Source: Caldisericum exile_A
Lineage (GTDB): Bacteria; Caldisericota; Caldisericia; Caldisericales; Caldisericaceae
Assembly: GCF_047785965.1 (NCBI RefSeq)
Contig: NZ_JBLOBF010000003.1
Coordinates: forward strand, 62,001 to 126,000
Direction of reading: 5' to 3'
DNA length: 64,000 nucleotides
Shown here: positions 52,220 to 60,776 of the stretch, one piece after another
Position numbering within the stretch: the first letter of the stretch is position 1
Layout: each line of letters begins with the position of its first letter
Translations under genes and position numbers: made by a program
The notes under the pieces: model-generated
The model's database searches: none
Told to the model about the DNA's origin: nothing
The model's input: the letters and a program-made list of their open reading frames with translations, nothing else

Positions 52220-52960
52220 GTGTGTTTCTAAAAATTCCTTTGTGTAATTATTTATTAGGTCTTTATCGTAGTCCATTGTGGCAACATGATATGAATTCTC
52301 AAGATAGATAACTTTTACATCTTTTGAACTGACATTTTTCAAAGTATAGTCAACATTTTCAAGTGGTACAACATGGTCTTCTTTCGATTTTAAAATGAGA
52401 AGTGGTTGTTGTACTTTTGAAAGATTCTTTTGGATAACATTTAAGAGTTTAATCATCTCATATGCGCCTCGTGTTGGTGTCCTATCGTATGCAGGTTCTT
52501 TTACGTTTGGATCTTTTATATCTGAACCAATTGCAGGCATCGATTTTATAAAGAGACTTAAAATCGGAAGAAGCTTAACCTTTGGATCATTCACTATGAC
52601 AACATGATTTATGAGAATTCCGCCTTTCACCTCAGTATGATTTTCAAGCATATAGAGAGTTAGTGCGCCACCCATGGAAAGGCCTGCAACAAAAATGTTT
52701 TTTGTCCTATCTTGAAGTTTTTTATAGGCACTTTCAACATCGTTAATCCAATCGGTGTATTTAACCTTATTGAGGTCTTCCCATTTAGTTGCATGTCCAC
52801 TTAATCTTGGTGCTTCAACATGATATCCAATATTTGCAAGATATTTTGCAAGATAAATTATGCTTCCAACTGTTCCTGTAAAGCCCTGTAAAACAAGGAC
52901 ACCTACATCTTTATTACCCACACTACTAAAAGGTTTACCTTCTTCCCAAATTTCTGTCAT
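52214..52960 (-). CDS. Carboxylesterase / alpha-beta hydrolase (Est30-like)
   Basis: A 248-residue hydrolase with nucleophile motif GLSMGG, N-terminal GVLVLQGFTGTVGS oxyanion region, and a C-terminal acid and His (SKEDHVVPLENV; LENSYHVATMDYD). It matches small bacterial carboxylesterases of the Geobacillus Est30 type. No signal peptide. It overlaps the following membrane-protein gene by four bases. Confidence 0.9.
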   Translation of the reverse strand: MTEIWEEGKPFSSVGNKDVGVLVLQGFTGTVGSIIYLAKYLANIGYHVEAPRLSGHATKWEDLNKVKYTDWINDVESAYKKLQDRTKNIFVAGLSMGGALTLYMLENHTEVKGGILINHVVIVNDPKVKLLPILSLFIKSMPAIGSDIKDPNVKEPAYDRTPTRGAYEMIKLLNVIQKNLSKVQQPLLILKSKEDHVVPLENVDYTLKNVSSKDVKVIYLENSYHVATMDYDKDLINNYTKEFLETHL

Positions 52961-53460
52961 TCTTTTCTCCTTGTGGGTAAGATTATGAATATTCCCCCTA
53001 CTATAAGAAGAATTGGTATAATGTATCTTTTTACACTAAACCAGAAAATATCTTCAATTGCAAGAGCTTTAGGAAGAAATATTAGAAGTGCTATTGCTGT
53101 AAAAATAATCCCAGTCCAAATTGCCTTTATAGAAAATTTGACAACACTTCCATAGATTAGGTAAGAAAGCCCAACAGAAAGTGCTAAAAGGAAAATTACA
53201 TTTAGAGTATCAAAGGGCAGAATATTAAATTCTAGGGTAAGCAAAGAAAGTCCAAATAAAAATACAACTAAATACGAAATAATCTCGTTTTTGTGAGAGT
53301 ATCCCCTCATTGTAAGAAATGCAAAACCAATGAGTGTGAAGAAAATTGCAACGAATAAACCAAATGCATCATGAATTATTGCAACTTCTTTGATAAGCAA
53401 TGTAAGACCCAAAGAGATTACAAGTATTCCTGAAAATACTTTACTTTCTGTTAAATTCAT
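52957..53460 (-). CDS. Small integral membrane protein of unknown function
   Basis: A 167-residue protein with about six hydrophobic segments from VFSGILVISLGLTLLI to IIPILLIVGGIFIIL, ending in RRKE. The tail segment resembles DUF5668/LiaF-type membrane domains, but this is weak. It is translationally coupled to the esterase gene and follows the DegV pair, suggesting a membrane-lipid setting. No function is assigned. Confidence 0.75.
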   Translation of the reverse strand: MNLTESKVFSGILVISLGLTLLIKEVAIIHDAFGLFVAIFFTLIGFAFLTMRGYSHKNEIISYLVVFLFGLSLLTLEFNILPFDTLNVIFLLALSVGLSYLIYGSVVKFSIKAIWTGIIFTAIALLIFLPKALAIEDIFWFSVKRYIIPILLIVGGIFIILPTRRKE

Positions 53461-53469
53461 ATCAACCTC

Positions 53470-54321
53470 CTATATCCTTTCTGTATAGAAGTGAATTGAA
53501 AGAACCTGTGGACCCGTGTGAGTTCCTATAACAGGTCCGAGTTGTGTCAATGATACTGACTTATTAAATTCCCTTTCAACAAAATCTCTATATTTTTCTG
53601 CTTCTTCGAGATTTTCACCATATGCTACAGTAATGTATTTTAAACCTAATTTTTCCACTTTTTCTTTTGTAAGCTCAATCATTCTTTCCTTGCCTTTTTC
53701 AAGTGTACGCGGCTGTTCAAGGACATTTACTACACCTTCGTCAAAGAAAAGTATCGGTTTAATTTTTACAACAGTTCCAAGAATTGCCTTTGCTTTACCA
53801 ATTCTTCCAAGGCGAGCAAGCCAGAATAGATCTGGAACAAGGAAGTAAATATTCATATGCTTGTATAGTGTAGAAGTTATTTTTAAAACATCTTGCAAAG
53901 GCATATTTTCCTCATAGAGCATCTTTGCAATTTCTAATATTTGATATCCCAAGCCCATAGAGGTGAACTTTGAATCAAAGATGTAAATATCGTTACTTCC
54001 TAATGCTTCTTTTGCAGCATTCGCTGAATTAAGAGTACCAGATAAGCCTGCTGAAATATGAATTGATATAATTTTATATCCTTCTTTAAGAAGTTCTCTA
54101 TAGACTTTTTCAAAGTCTTCAGGTGCAGGTTGTGTTGTTTCTGGAAGAATGCTTGTTGTATGAAGCTTTTTGTAGAATTCGTCATGGGTCATATCTATGC
54201 CTTCACGATAGACTTCATTACCGAATCTTACATACAAAGGCACGACTTTAATATCGTACTTTTCAAGGTATACTTTTGGCATATAGCATGTTGAATCAGT
54301 TACGATTTTTACTTTTTCCAT
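53470..54321 (-). CDS. DegV-family fatty-acid-binding protein, copy 1
   Basis: A 283-residue DegV/EDD-fold protein. VKIVTDSTCYMPKVYLEKYDIKVVPLYV, SILPETTQPAPEDF and ISIHISAGLSGTLNSANAAKEAL are the lipid-carboxylate contacts. Relatives (FakB) hold a fatty acid for phosphorylation by FakA, which is not in the window. The second of two adjacent ATGs (54321) is used because of GGAGG spacing. It overlaps the upstream paralog by 26 bases. Confidence 0.92.
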   Translation of the reverse strand: MEKVKIVTDSTCYMPKVYLEKYDIKVVPLYVRFGNEVYREGIDMTHDEFYKKLHTTSILPETTQPAPEDFEKVYRELLKEGYKIISIHISAGLSGTLNSANAAKEALGSNDIYIFDSKFTSMGLGYQILEIAKMLYEENMPLQDVLKITSTLYKHMNIYFLVPDLFWLARLGRIGKAKAILGTVVKIKPILFFDEGVVNVLEQPRTLEKGKERMIELTKEKVEKLGLKYITVAYGENLEEAEKYRDFVEREFNKSVSLTQLGPVIGTHTGPQVLSIHFYTERI

Positions 54322-55171
54322 CATTTACCTCCTTATTTTTACAAACGACGCCTATTCCTAAAAATTCAGGACCGAGATGTGCTCCAAGCACAGGCCCTAT
54401 TCTATACTTTGTTACCTTTTGTCCAAAGGCATCTTCAACTCTTTTTCTAAATTCTTCACCCTCTTCGACATTTGCTCCATATATTGTATCAACATATTCA
54501 AATCCATCAAATTTATTTTTAAGACCTTTTACTATATTTATGAGTTCTTCTGTTGAGCCTTTTCTTGTTCTTCCTAACTTGTAGAAATCAATTCTGCCTT
54601 CATTAAGGTGAACTATGAAATATAACTTCAAAGCAGTCGATATCTTGCTTTGAAAATGGCTTATGCGTCCACCTCTTTCAAGGTATTGGATATCCATTGG
54701 GAGAAAAAATCCGAAAATCCTTGAATAAGACTTTTCAATTTCTTCTGCAATTTGCTCTCTTGTATAACCCTTGTTTGCAAGGTTATATGCGAGAAGCACT
54801 TTTCTTAAAAGGTTTGCAGACGAAGATTTTGAATCTATTACAGTTATCTTATCAGTTTGGAGCAGCGTTTTTGCTGCATTTGCAGAATTAACTGTGCCTG
54901 AAAGTCCGGTTGAGATATGTATTGAAATAATCTCGTGTCCTTCGTCAAGTAAAGGCTTGTATGCATCTATAAAATCTTGTGGCGAGGGTTGAGACGTTTC
55001 AAATCGTTCACCACTTTTAAGTCTTTCATAAAATTCATCGTCAGAGATTTCAATTCTCTCTTTCCATTGGCCTCTCTCGTTTTTAACATACAGGGGAACA
55101 ATCTTTATGTCATATTTCTTTAACTCGTCATCGTTAAAGTATGCTGTTGTATCTGTTACTATTTTTATCAT
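54296..55171 (-). CDS. DegV-family fatty-acid-binding protein, copy 2
   Basis: A 291-residue paralog of the next gene: IKIVTDTTAYFNDDELKKYDIKIVPLYV, RFETSQPSPQDFI and ISIHISTGLSGTVNSANAAKTLL. A tandem pair may hold different fatty acids (FakB1/FakB2 prefer saturated and unsaturated chains). It shares one base with the PAP2-like stop and so belongs to a dcd-PAP2-degV-degV unit. Confidence 0.92.
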   Translation of the reverse strand: MIKIVTDTTAYFNDDELKKYDIKIVPLYVKNERGQWKERIEISDDEFYERLKSGERFETSQPSPQDFIDAYKPLLDEGHEIISIHISTGLSGTVNSANAAKTLLQTDKITVIDSKSSSANLLRKVLLAYNLANKGYTREQIAEEIEKSYSRIFGFFLPMDIQYLERGGRISHFQSKISTALKLYFIVHLNEGRIDFYKLGRTRKGSTEELINIVKGLKNKFDGFEYVDTIYGANVEEGEEFRKRVEDAFGQKVTKYRIGPVLGAHLGPEFLGIGVVCKNKEVNDGKSKNRN

Positions 55172-55728
55172 TAAATCCCTCCTATAAAGTAATATATGAC
55201 AACTGTCGAAAGCATACCAATCAATATTCCTGTGATAAATTGCCCAATTGTATGATCTTTAAGTGTAATTTTGAGGTAGAAAGCAGGTATAAGCAAAAGA
55301 TAAAGAAGGCTTCCTTTTAATCCAACAATCGCTGTAAGTATTGTTGCTGATCCTGCAATAGATGTTGCGTGTCCTGAGGCCTTGTAGCCTAACAAATTGG
55401 AAACTCCAAGTATGATACCCGCTAAATTGTAGGAAAGAGATATAAAAATACTTACCTTATTGCATTTTAGAATCAAAATTACCACAAGACCAGTTAAGAA
55501 ACTTATCATATTCACTATAAATGATAGGCGTCTTTCTTTTTTAAAATCCCATGGATATCTTATGAAAGATAGAAACGACAAACTTGGGAGTAATGAAAAG
55601 AATGTAATTAAAAGTAAAAATTCAAGATTATTGATGAGGTTTGAAAGCCTTACAATTGTGATAACAAAAAGGGCAACAGGTTGTTCTGAAATTAAAAAGG
55701 TTAGCATCCTTTTGAATCTGTTATCCAT
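55171..55728 (-). CDS. PAP2-like membrane phosphatase
   Basis: A 185-residue protein with about five membrane segments. YKASGHATSIAGSAT resembles the PSGH motif and LKITLKDHTIGQFITG the third PAP2 motif (with Gln in place of the usual Asp). The first motif (KxxxxxxRP) is not seen, so activity is uncertain. Proximity to DegV genes fits a lipid role. Confidence 0.7.
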   Translation of the reverse strand: MDNRFKRMLTFLISEQPVALFVITIVRLSNLINNLEFLLLITFFSLLPSLSFLSFIRYPWDFKKERRLSFIVNMISFLTGLVVILILKCNKVSIFISLSYNLAGIILGVSNLLGYKASGHATSIAGSATILTAIVGLKGSLLYLLLIPAFYLKITLKDHTIGQFITGILIGMLSTVVIYYFIGGI

Positions 55729-56296
55729 TCTTATCTACCTTTGGAAGAATTATTCCTTCTTGATTCTGGTATTTTCCGTGTCTATCCTCATATGAAACTT
55801 CGCACGCTTCATCTCCTTCAAAGAAAAGAACCTGAGCAATACCTTCGTTTGCGTAGACTTTTACAGGAAGGGGTGTAGCGTTTGAGATCTCTATTGTTAC
55901 AAACCCATTCCAACCGCTTTCTAACGGTGTGATATTAACAATGATGCCACTTCTTGCATATGTGCTTTTTCCAAGGACTATGCAATGGACATTCTTTGGG
56001 ATTCTAAAATATTCTACACTTTTTCCAAGTACATATGAATTTGGAGGAATAATCACAAAGTCACCTACATAATCTTGGAGAAGGTCTTTATCAAACTTTT
56101 TTGGGTCAACTATTGCAGTTTCCTTTCCTATTGCACCTGTAAAGACTTTAAATTCGTTTGCAATACGCATATCATAGCCGTAGGAAGAGAGTCCATATGA
56201 AATTACACCGTGGGATTCAAGATGATCAACAAACGGTTCAATCATCTTTTCTTTGATAGCCTTCTCTTTTATCCACTTATCACTTTTTAGCCCCAT
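55721..56296 (-). CDS. dcd: dCTP deaminase
   Basis: A 191-residue trimeric enzyme that converts dCTP to dUTP (or dUMP in bifunctional forms). SSYGYDMRIANEF, VLGKSVEYFRIP, GKSTYARSGIIVNITPLESGWNGFVTIEISN and the C-terminal AQVLFFEGDEACEVSYEDRHGKYQNQ are the family signature. It overlaps the PAP2-like gene by eight bases, and GGAG precedes the ATG. Confidence 0.95.
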   Translation of the reverse strand: MGLKSDKWIKEKAIKEKMIEPFVDHLESHGVISYGLSSYGYDMRIANEFKVFTGAIGKETAIVDPKKFDKDLLQDYVGDFVIIPPNSYVLGKSVEYFRIPKNVHCIVLGKSTYARSGIIVNITPLESGWNGFVTIEISNATPLPVKVYANEGIAQVLFFEGDEACEVSYEDRHGKYQNQEGIILPKVDKNG

Positions 56297-56451
56297 GTTA
56301 TCTCCTTTATGTTTTTAATATTATAGTTAAAGTAATTTTTTTGCAAAATTTCCAAAATAACATTTGAAAAATTATTAAAGCTACGCGGTTTTTAAAATTA
56401 ATTTTTAGTTATTTTGCAGTGTTGCTTGACTTGTATGATTTAAAGAAGGCT

Positions 56452-56553
56452 ATGGAAACAGAAAGAAGAAAAATGATGCTTGCAACCCTATTAAATTTAA
56501 TAAAATTTAAATCGAAAAACTTCAGAAATAGTTCAAGGCATAAGCAATTTTAG
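56452..56553 (+). CDS. Possible small ORF in the rimP leader region
   Basis: A 33-codon frame (METERRKMMLATLLNLIKF, then a basic tail) preceded by AAGAAGG. Nothing beyond the ribosome-binding-like sequence and basic composition supports it; it could be chance in AT-rich DNA. The rest of the 352-base gap between dcd and rimP contains a promoter and a terminator-like hairpin. Confidence 0.2.
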   Translation: METERRKMMLATLLNLIKFKSKNFRNSSRHKQF

Positions 56554-56559
56554 TATAAT
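56532..56559 (+). promoter_or_regulatory. Putative promoter of rimP-nusA-infB-rsmI
   Basis: TATAAT at 56554-56559 with a weak TTCAAG at 56532-56537 (16-base spacer), about 85 bases upstream of the rimP ATG. A second weaker -10-like TACAAT lies near 56583. Confidence 0.5.
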
Positions 56560-56609
56560 TTGGAAAATTCAAAGAATTGTTTTACAATATAAAGGTGAAT
56601 TTTTTGCAT

Positions 56610-56640
56610 AAGTGGGTAATTTGTGCCCACTTTTTGTTTT
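56610..56640 (+). terminator. Terminator-like hairpin directly before rimP (possible attenuator)
   Basis: Stem AAGTGGG/CCCACTT (56610-56616 and 56626-56632), overlapping a T-rich run ending at 56640, nine bases from the rimP ATG. It lies downstream of the promoter and within the leader, so it would attenuate the nusA operon. Confidence 0.65.
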
Positions 56641-56648
56641 AGAAAAAT

Positions 56649-57107
56649 ATGGAAAAGATAGAGAGTATTGTAAGAAAAAACGCTGAGAGATTTAATATGA
56701 TGGTGATAGAGTTGTCTATCACTGGTGATACAATTGAAGCAATTGTTTATAGAAGAACCAAAAGCGTTACTGTTGGTGATCTTGAAGAACTTACAAGAGA
56801 GATACAGCGTGATTTGAAGGCAATTGGAATTGAAGGTGTTTATGATATTAACCTTTCAACTCCAGGACTTGATAGAGTTTTGAAAGATAGAACTGAGCTT
56901 GATATTTTTGAAGGGCGAGAAGTAAGGTTTACTTATGAAGATGAAAATGGACAGACCGTGAGCAAAGAAGGTATCTTGAGAGGAAATACAGGAGACAATG
57001 TGAATTTTGAAATTGATGGTGTTAAATTTTCCGTTCCCTTTTCAAAGATTATAAGGGTTGCATTGTTTGAAAGAATGTTTGAAAAAAGAAAAGGGGGTAA
57101 AAAGTGA
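56649..57107 (+). CDS. rimP: Ribosome maturation factor RimP
   Basis: A 152-residue protein for 30S subunit maturation. DINLSTPGLDRVLKD is the family motif (PGLDRPL-like), within the N-terminal alpha/beta domain, followed by a C-terminal SH3-like domain (GREVRFTYEDENGQT...GILRGNTGDNVNFEIDGVKFSVPFSKIIRVAL). Position before nusA and infB is the standard order. Overlaps nusA by four bases. Confidence 0.95.
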   Translation: MEKIESIVRKNAERFNMMVIELSITGDTIEAIVYRRTKSVTVGDLEELTREIQRDLKAIGIEGVYDINLSTPGLDRVLKDRTELDIFEGREVRFTYEDENGQTVSKEGILRGNTGDNVNFEIDGVKFSVPFSKIIRVALFERMFEKRKGGKK

Positions 57108-58162
57108 TAGACATAGAAACCTTAAGAAACATTGAAAAAGAAGAAGGTATTCCTAAGGAAGAAATTATTGAAATAATAATTGAATCTATTAAGGAAGCCT
57201 ATAAAAAGCATTTTGGTGAGGAAAATTCTGTTGTGAAGGTGAACCTTGCAAAGGGCGAGATAAGACTATACGCAGAGAAAACCATTGTTGAACATGTTAT
57301 GAATCCCTTAGCCGAAATTTCACCTAAGGAAGCACTCAACTTTACTGATAACCCAAAGGTGGGAGAAAAGGTGCTTATTGAAATCCCCATAAAGATGCTT
57401 TCCTCATCTGCGGTTATGGCCGCAAGACAGGTGTTTATGCAAAGAATTGCCGAAAGAAGAAAAGAACATTTAGTAAACCTTTTCGCAAACAAGCAAGGTA
57501 CAATTGTAAAAGGACGAGTTACAAGGATTAAAGGAAGAGGTTCCATAGGTATAAGCCTTGAAGAGGGTATGCAAACAGTTGAAGGAATTCTTCCAATTGA
57601 AGAACAAATACCTAATGAACATCTCATAAGAGGAAAGGAATACGATGTCTATGTTAAAGAAGTTAGAATTGGTGACAGGAATCCTCTAATAGTTCTTTCA
57701 AGGGCAGATCCTAATTTTCTTGCAAAACTCCTTGAAAGAGAGGTACCAGAGATTTCACAAAAGATAGTTGAAATAAAAGGGATAGTGCGTGTACCGGGTG
57801 AAAGAGCTAAGGTTGCGGTATTGAGTAAAGATCTTCATGTGGACCCAGTTGGAGCGTGTATTGGACCAAAAGGCACAAGGATAAATAGCGTGTCGAAATC
57901 ATTAAACTTTGAAAAGATAGATATTATAAGATATAGCCCTAATCCGGAGGTTTTCATTGCAAATTCTTTAAGCCCCGCTGAGGTTAAGAAAGTAGAAATT
58001 ATTCCTAATACAAAAGAAGCAAATGTGTATGTTGAAAAAAAGGAAGCCCCTGTTGCAATGGGGAAAGACGGGGTAAATGTTGCACTTGCATCCAAATTAA
58101 CAGGGTACAACATTCATCTTGTGGAACTGGAAGAAGGTGAAGTAAATGAAGAAAGAAAGTAA
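57104..58162 (+). CDS. nusA: Transcription termination/antitermination factor NusA
   Basis: A 352-residue protein with an N-terminal RNA-polymerase-binding domain, S1 domain (TIVKGRVTRIKGRGSIGISLE) and two KH domains (VDPVGACIGPKGTRINSVSKSLN; VAMGKDGVNVALASKLTGYNIHLV). No C-terminal acidic repeats, typical outside proteobacteria. It starts with GTG 57104 overlapping rimP. Confidence 0.96.
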   Translation: MIDIETLRNIEKEEGIPKEEIIEIIIESIKEAYKKHFGEENSVVKVNLAKGEIRLYAEKTIVEHVMNPLAEISPKEALNFTDNPKVGEKVLIEIPIKMLSSSAVMAARQVFMQRIAERRKEHLVNLFANKQGTIVKGRVTRIKGRGSIGISLEEGMQTVEGILPIEEQIPNEHLIRGKEYDVYVKEVRIGDRNPLIVLSRADPNFLAKLLEREVPEISQKIVEIKGIVRVPGERAKVAVLSKDLHVDPVGACIGPKGTRINSVSKSLNFEKIDIIRYSPNPEVFIANSLSPAEVKKVEIIPNTKEANVYVEKKEAPVAMGKDGVNVALASKLTGYNIHLVELEEGEVNEERK

Positions 58163-60050
58163 GCAAGGGAAAAGGGTTTATGAGCTTGCAAAGGAATTAG
58201 GATTGAAGTCTCAAAATCTCATGGAAATAATGCAGGAGTTGGGAATTCCTGCTAAGAGTACCCTTTCTACAATAGATTCTGAGTCTGTATCATTAATTAC
58301 TGATTATGTTAACGAGTTGAAGCATAAGGCTCAAGAACAAAAACAAGAACTCGAAAGCATTCCAGATAATATAACACTTGATGAATTTTGTGTATACTTC
58401 AACATCCCAATCGAAGAAGTAAGAGAAAAAATAATGAAGTTTGGACTCCCTTATAAACCCTCTTACAGGTATTCAAGGCAGGAAGTGCACTATCTTGCGC
58501 AGGAATTAGGACTTAAGACTCCTCCATTTCTTGACGAAGAATTTAAAAAGCGTTTTGTAAAACGTGCCCCAGTTGTAACAGTGATGGGTCATGTTGATCA
58601 TGGAAAAACAACACTTCTTGATGCTATAAGAAAAACAAATGTTGCAGCAAGAGAAAAAGGTCAGATAACTCAGGCAATCGGTGCCTCTACTGTAAGGATA
58701 AATGGAGAAGATATTATTTTTATTGATACACCGGGGCATGAAGCTTTTACCGAAATGCGACTTAGAGGTTCGCTTGTCACTGATATTGTTATCCTTGTAG
58801 TTGCAGCAGATGAAGGTGTTAAAGAGCAGACAATAGAATCCTTAAACCATGCTAAAGCAGCAAAAGTGCCAATAATTGTTGCAATAAACAAAATAGACAA
58901 GCCAGGCGCGGATCCAGAAATGGTAAAGCATCAACTTGCAGATAGAGGACTTTTACCAGAAGAATGGGGTGGACAGACTGTTTATGTGCTTGTCTCAGCA
59001 AAAACTGGACAGGGTGTTCAAGATCTTCTTGAAATAATAAGACTTGAAGCAGATCTGCTCGATTTGAAAACTAATCCAAACACAATTGCGTCAGGAACAG
59101 TTATTGAGTCTAAGATTGATAAAAATGTTGGTCCACTTGCAACAGTTATTGTGCAAACAGGAACATTGAAAGTTGGTACATATTTGAGGGCAGGTAATAC
59201 CGTTGGTAAAATTAGATTCTTGAAAGATACATTTGGTAAAAGTGTCAATTTAAGTCCTGCTGTTTCAGCTGTTGAGATTGCAGGTTTAGAGGAGATTCCA
59301 GAGGCAGGAGAGATCTTCTATGAACTTTCAGGTATAGAGGAAATGCGTGAAGAAAAAGAAAAAATAGAAGAGGCAAAGAAGAAGGCAAAAGAAGAAGGGC
59401 GTGTTCCAAAAACTCTTGAGGAGCTTTTGAAAGAGATGGAGGAACGCGAGGAAAAACACCTTTATGTTATTCTCAAAGCAGACACTCAAGGGTCTCTTGA
59501 GGCAGTAAAAAGGGCAATAAGTGAGATAAAATCGCCAATTCCAATTGAAATTGTACACGAGGGTGTTGGTGGGATTGTCAAAAGTGATGTGCTCCTTGCA
59601 TCGGCCTCTAAAGGTTTTATTCTTGGATTTAACGTAAGGCCTGTTCAAGAAGCGATAAATGAGGCAAAATCAAGAGGAATTGAAATAAGAACCTATGATA
59701 TTATATTTGAACTTGTTGACGAGATTGAGCGGCTTTTGAAAGGTGCTGAGATAAAAGAGACAAAGGAAGTCGTTGTTGGAAGAGTTACAGTGAAACAAAC
59801 ATTTAAGGTTCCCAATGTTGGAACAGTTGCAGGATGCCTTGTTAATGAAGGGAAAATCTACAGAGGGGCAAGGGTTAAGGTTATAAGAAATAATACTGTT
59901 ATTTATACAACTGAGGTTTCATCACTTAAGAGATTCAAGGAGGATGTAAGAGAGGTTGTTAAAGGATATGAGTGTGGCGTTGGTTTGAAGAACTTCAATG
60001 ATATAAAGGTTGGAGATGAGTTTGAAGTAGTTGAGGTGCAAGAAGTTTAA
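58146..60050 (+). CDS. infB: Translation initiation factor IF-2
   Basis: A 634-residue GTPase that places initiator tRNA on the ribosome. Two short IF2_N helical modules (VYELAKELGLKSQNLMEIMQELGI; LDEFCVYFNIPIEEVREKIMKFG), then G1 GHVDHGKT at 148-155, G3 DTPGHEAF, G4 NKID, domains II and III, and the C-terminal fMet-tRNA-binding domain (GRVTVKQTFKVPNVGTVAGCLVNEGKI). The N-terminus is short compared with E. coli. It overlaps nusA by 17 bases. No rbfA follows; rsmI does. Confidence 0.97.
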   Translation: MKKESKQGKRVYELAKELGLKSQNLMEIMQELGIPAKSTLSTIDSESVSLITDYVNELKHKAQEQKQELESIPDNITLDEFCVYFNIPIEEVREKIMKFGLPYKPSYRYSRQEVHYLAQELGLKTPPFLDEEFKKRFVKRAPVVTVMGHVDHGKTTLLDAIRKTNVAAREKGQITQAIGASTVRINGEDIIFIDTPGHEAFTEMRLRGSLVTDIVILVVAADEGVKEQTIESLNHAKAAKVPIIVAINKIDKPGADPEMVKHQLADRGLLPEEWGGQTVYVLVSAKTGQGVQDLLEIIRLEADLLDLKTNPNTIASGTVIESKIDKNVGPLATVIVQTGTLKVGTYLRAGNTVGKIRFLKDTFGKSVNLSPAVSAVEIAGLEEIPEAGEIFYELSGIEEMREEKEKIEEAKKKAKEEGRVPKTLEELLKEMEEREEKHLYVILKADTQGSLEAVKRAISEIKSPIPIEIVHEGVGGIVKSDVLLASASKGFILGFNVRPVQEAINEAKSRGIEIRTYDIIFELVDEIERLLKGAEIKETKEVVVGRVTVKQTFKVPNVGTVAGCLVNEGKIYRGARVKVIRNNTVIYTTEVSSLKRFKEDVREVVKGYECGVGLKNFNDIKVGDEFEVVEVQEV

Positions 60051-60053
60051 TAG

Positions 60054-60734
60054 ATGCCACTTTATATTTGCCCAACACCTATAGGTAATCTTAAAGATAT
60101 AACCTTAAGAGTTCTTGAAGTACTCAAAAGCGTTGACTATATAATTGCAGAAGATACAAGAATTACAAGAAATCTTCTCAATAAATATGAAATAAAAACA
60201 CCTCTGAAGAGTTTTCATTCATATTCAAATAAAAGAGTTTTAGAGAATATTGTTGAAGATCTAAAGTTTGGTCGATCAATTGCTCTTGTTTCTGACGCAG
60301 GCACTCCATGTATTTCTGATCCAGGCTATGATCTTGTAAAAAGATGTATAGAAGAGGATATTCACTTTGAAGTTTTACCTGGGCCAAACGCAGTGCTCCC
60401 TGCAATTATTTTATCTGGCTTTCCACCAGATAAATTCTTCTTCTATGGATTTCTTAAAAGAGCTGAAGGCAAAATTAAAAAGACATTTGAATACTTTAAA
60501 GAGTTTGAATACCCTGTCGTTTTTTATGAATCTCCATATAGACTTGTAAAGGTTCTTTCAATAATGAATGACATTTTTGATTCTAACCGTTATGTTTCAG
60601 TTGTAAGGGAGATTTCAAAGATTCATGAAAGTGTTGTGAGAGGCTCTGTTAAAGAGGTTTTGGAATACTTTAAGGCAAATCCGCCTAAAGGTGAAATTGT
60701 AATTGTTTTAGGTGGAAGGGATATGAAAATATAA
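60054..60734 (+). CDS. rsmI: 16S rRNA (cytidine1402-2'-O)-methyltransferase
   Basis: A 226-residue tetrapyrrole-methylase-fold enzyme. LYICPTPIGNLKDITLRVLEVLKSVDYIIAEDTR, ALVSDAGTPCISDPGYDLV and LPGPNAVLPAIILSGFP are diagnostic. It lacks the ~50-residue C-terminal part of E. coli RsmI. It starts three bases after infB and is closed by a terminator. Confidence 0.94.
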   Translation: MPLYICPTPIGNLKDITLRVLEVLKSVDYIIAEDTRITRNLLNKYEIKTPLKSFHSYSNKRVLENIVEDLKFGRSIALVSDAGTPCISDPGYDLVKRCIEEDIHFEVLPGPNAVLPAIILSGFPPDKFFFYGFLKRAEGKIKKTFEYFKEFEYPVVFYESPYRLVKVLSIMNDIFDSNRYVSVVREISKIHESVVRGSVKEVLEYFKANPPKGEIVIVLGGRDMKI

Positions 60735-60738
60735 GAAA

Positions 60739-60764
60739 GGGGGCAAAAGCCCCCCAATCTTTTA
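60739..60764. terminator. Bidirectional terminator between rsmI and the subtilase
   Basis: Stem GGGGGC/GCCCCC around AAAA (60739-60754), with AATCTTTT on the plus side and TTTCTTAT on the minus side. It serves both convergent genes. Confidence 0.85.
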
Positions 60765-60776
60765 TAGTTTAATAAA

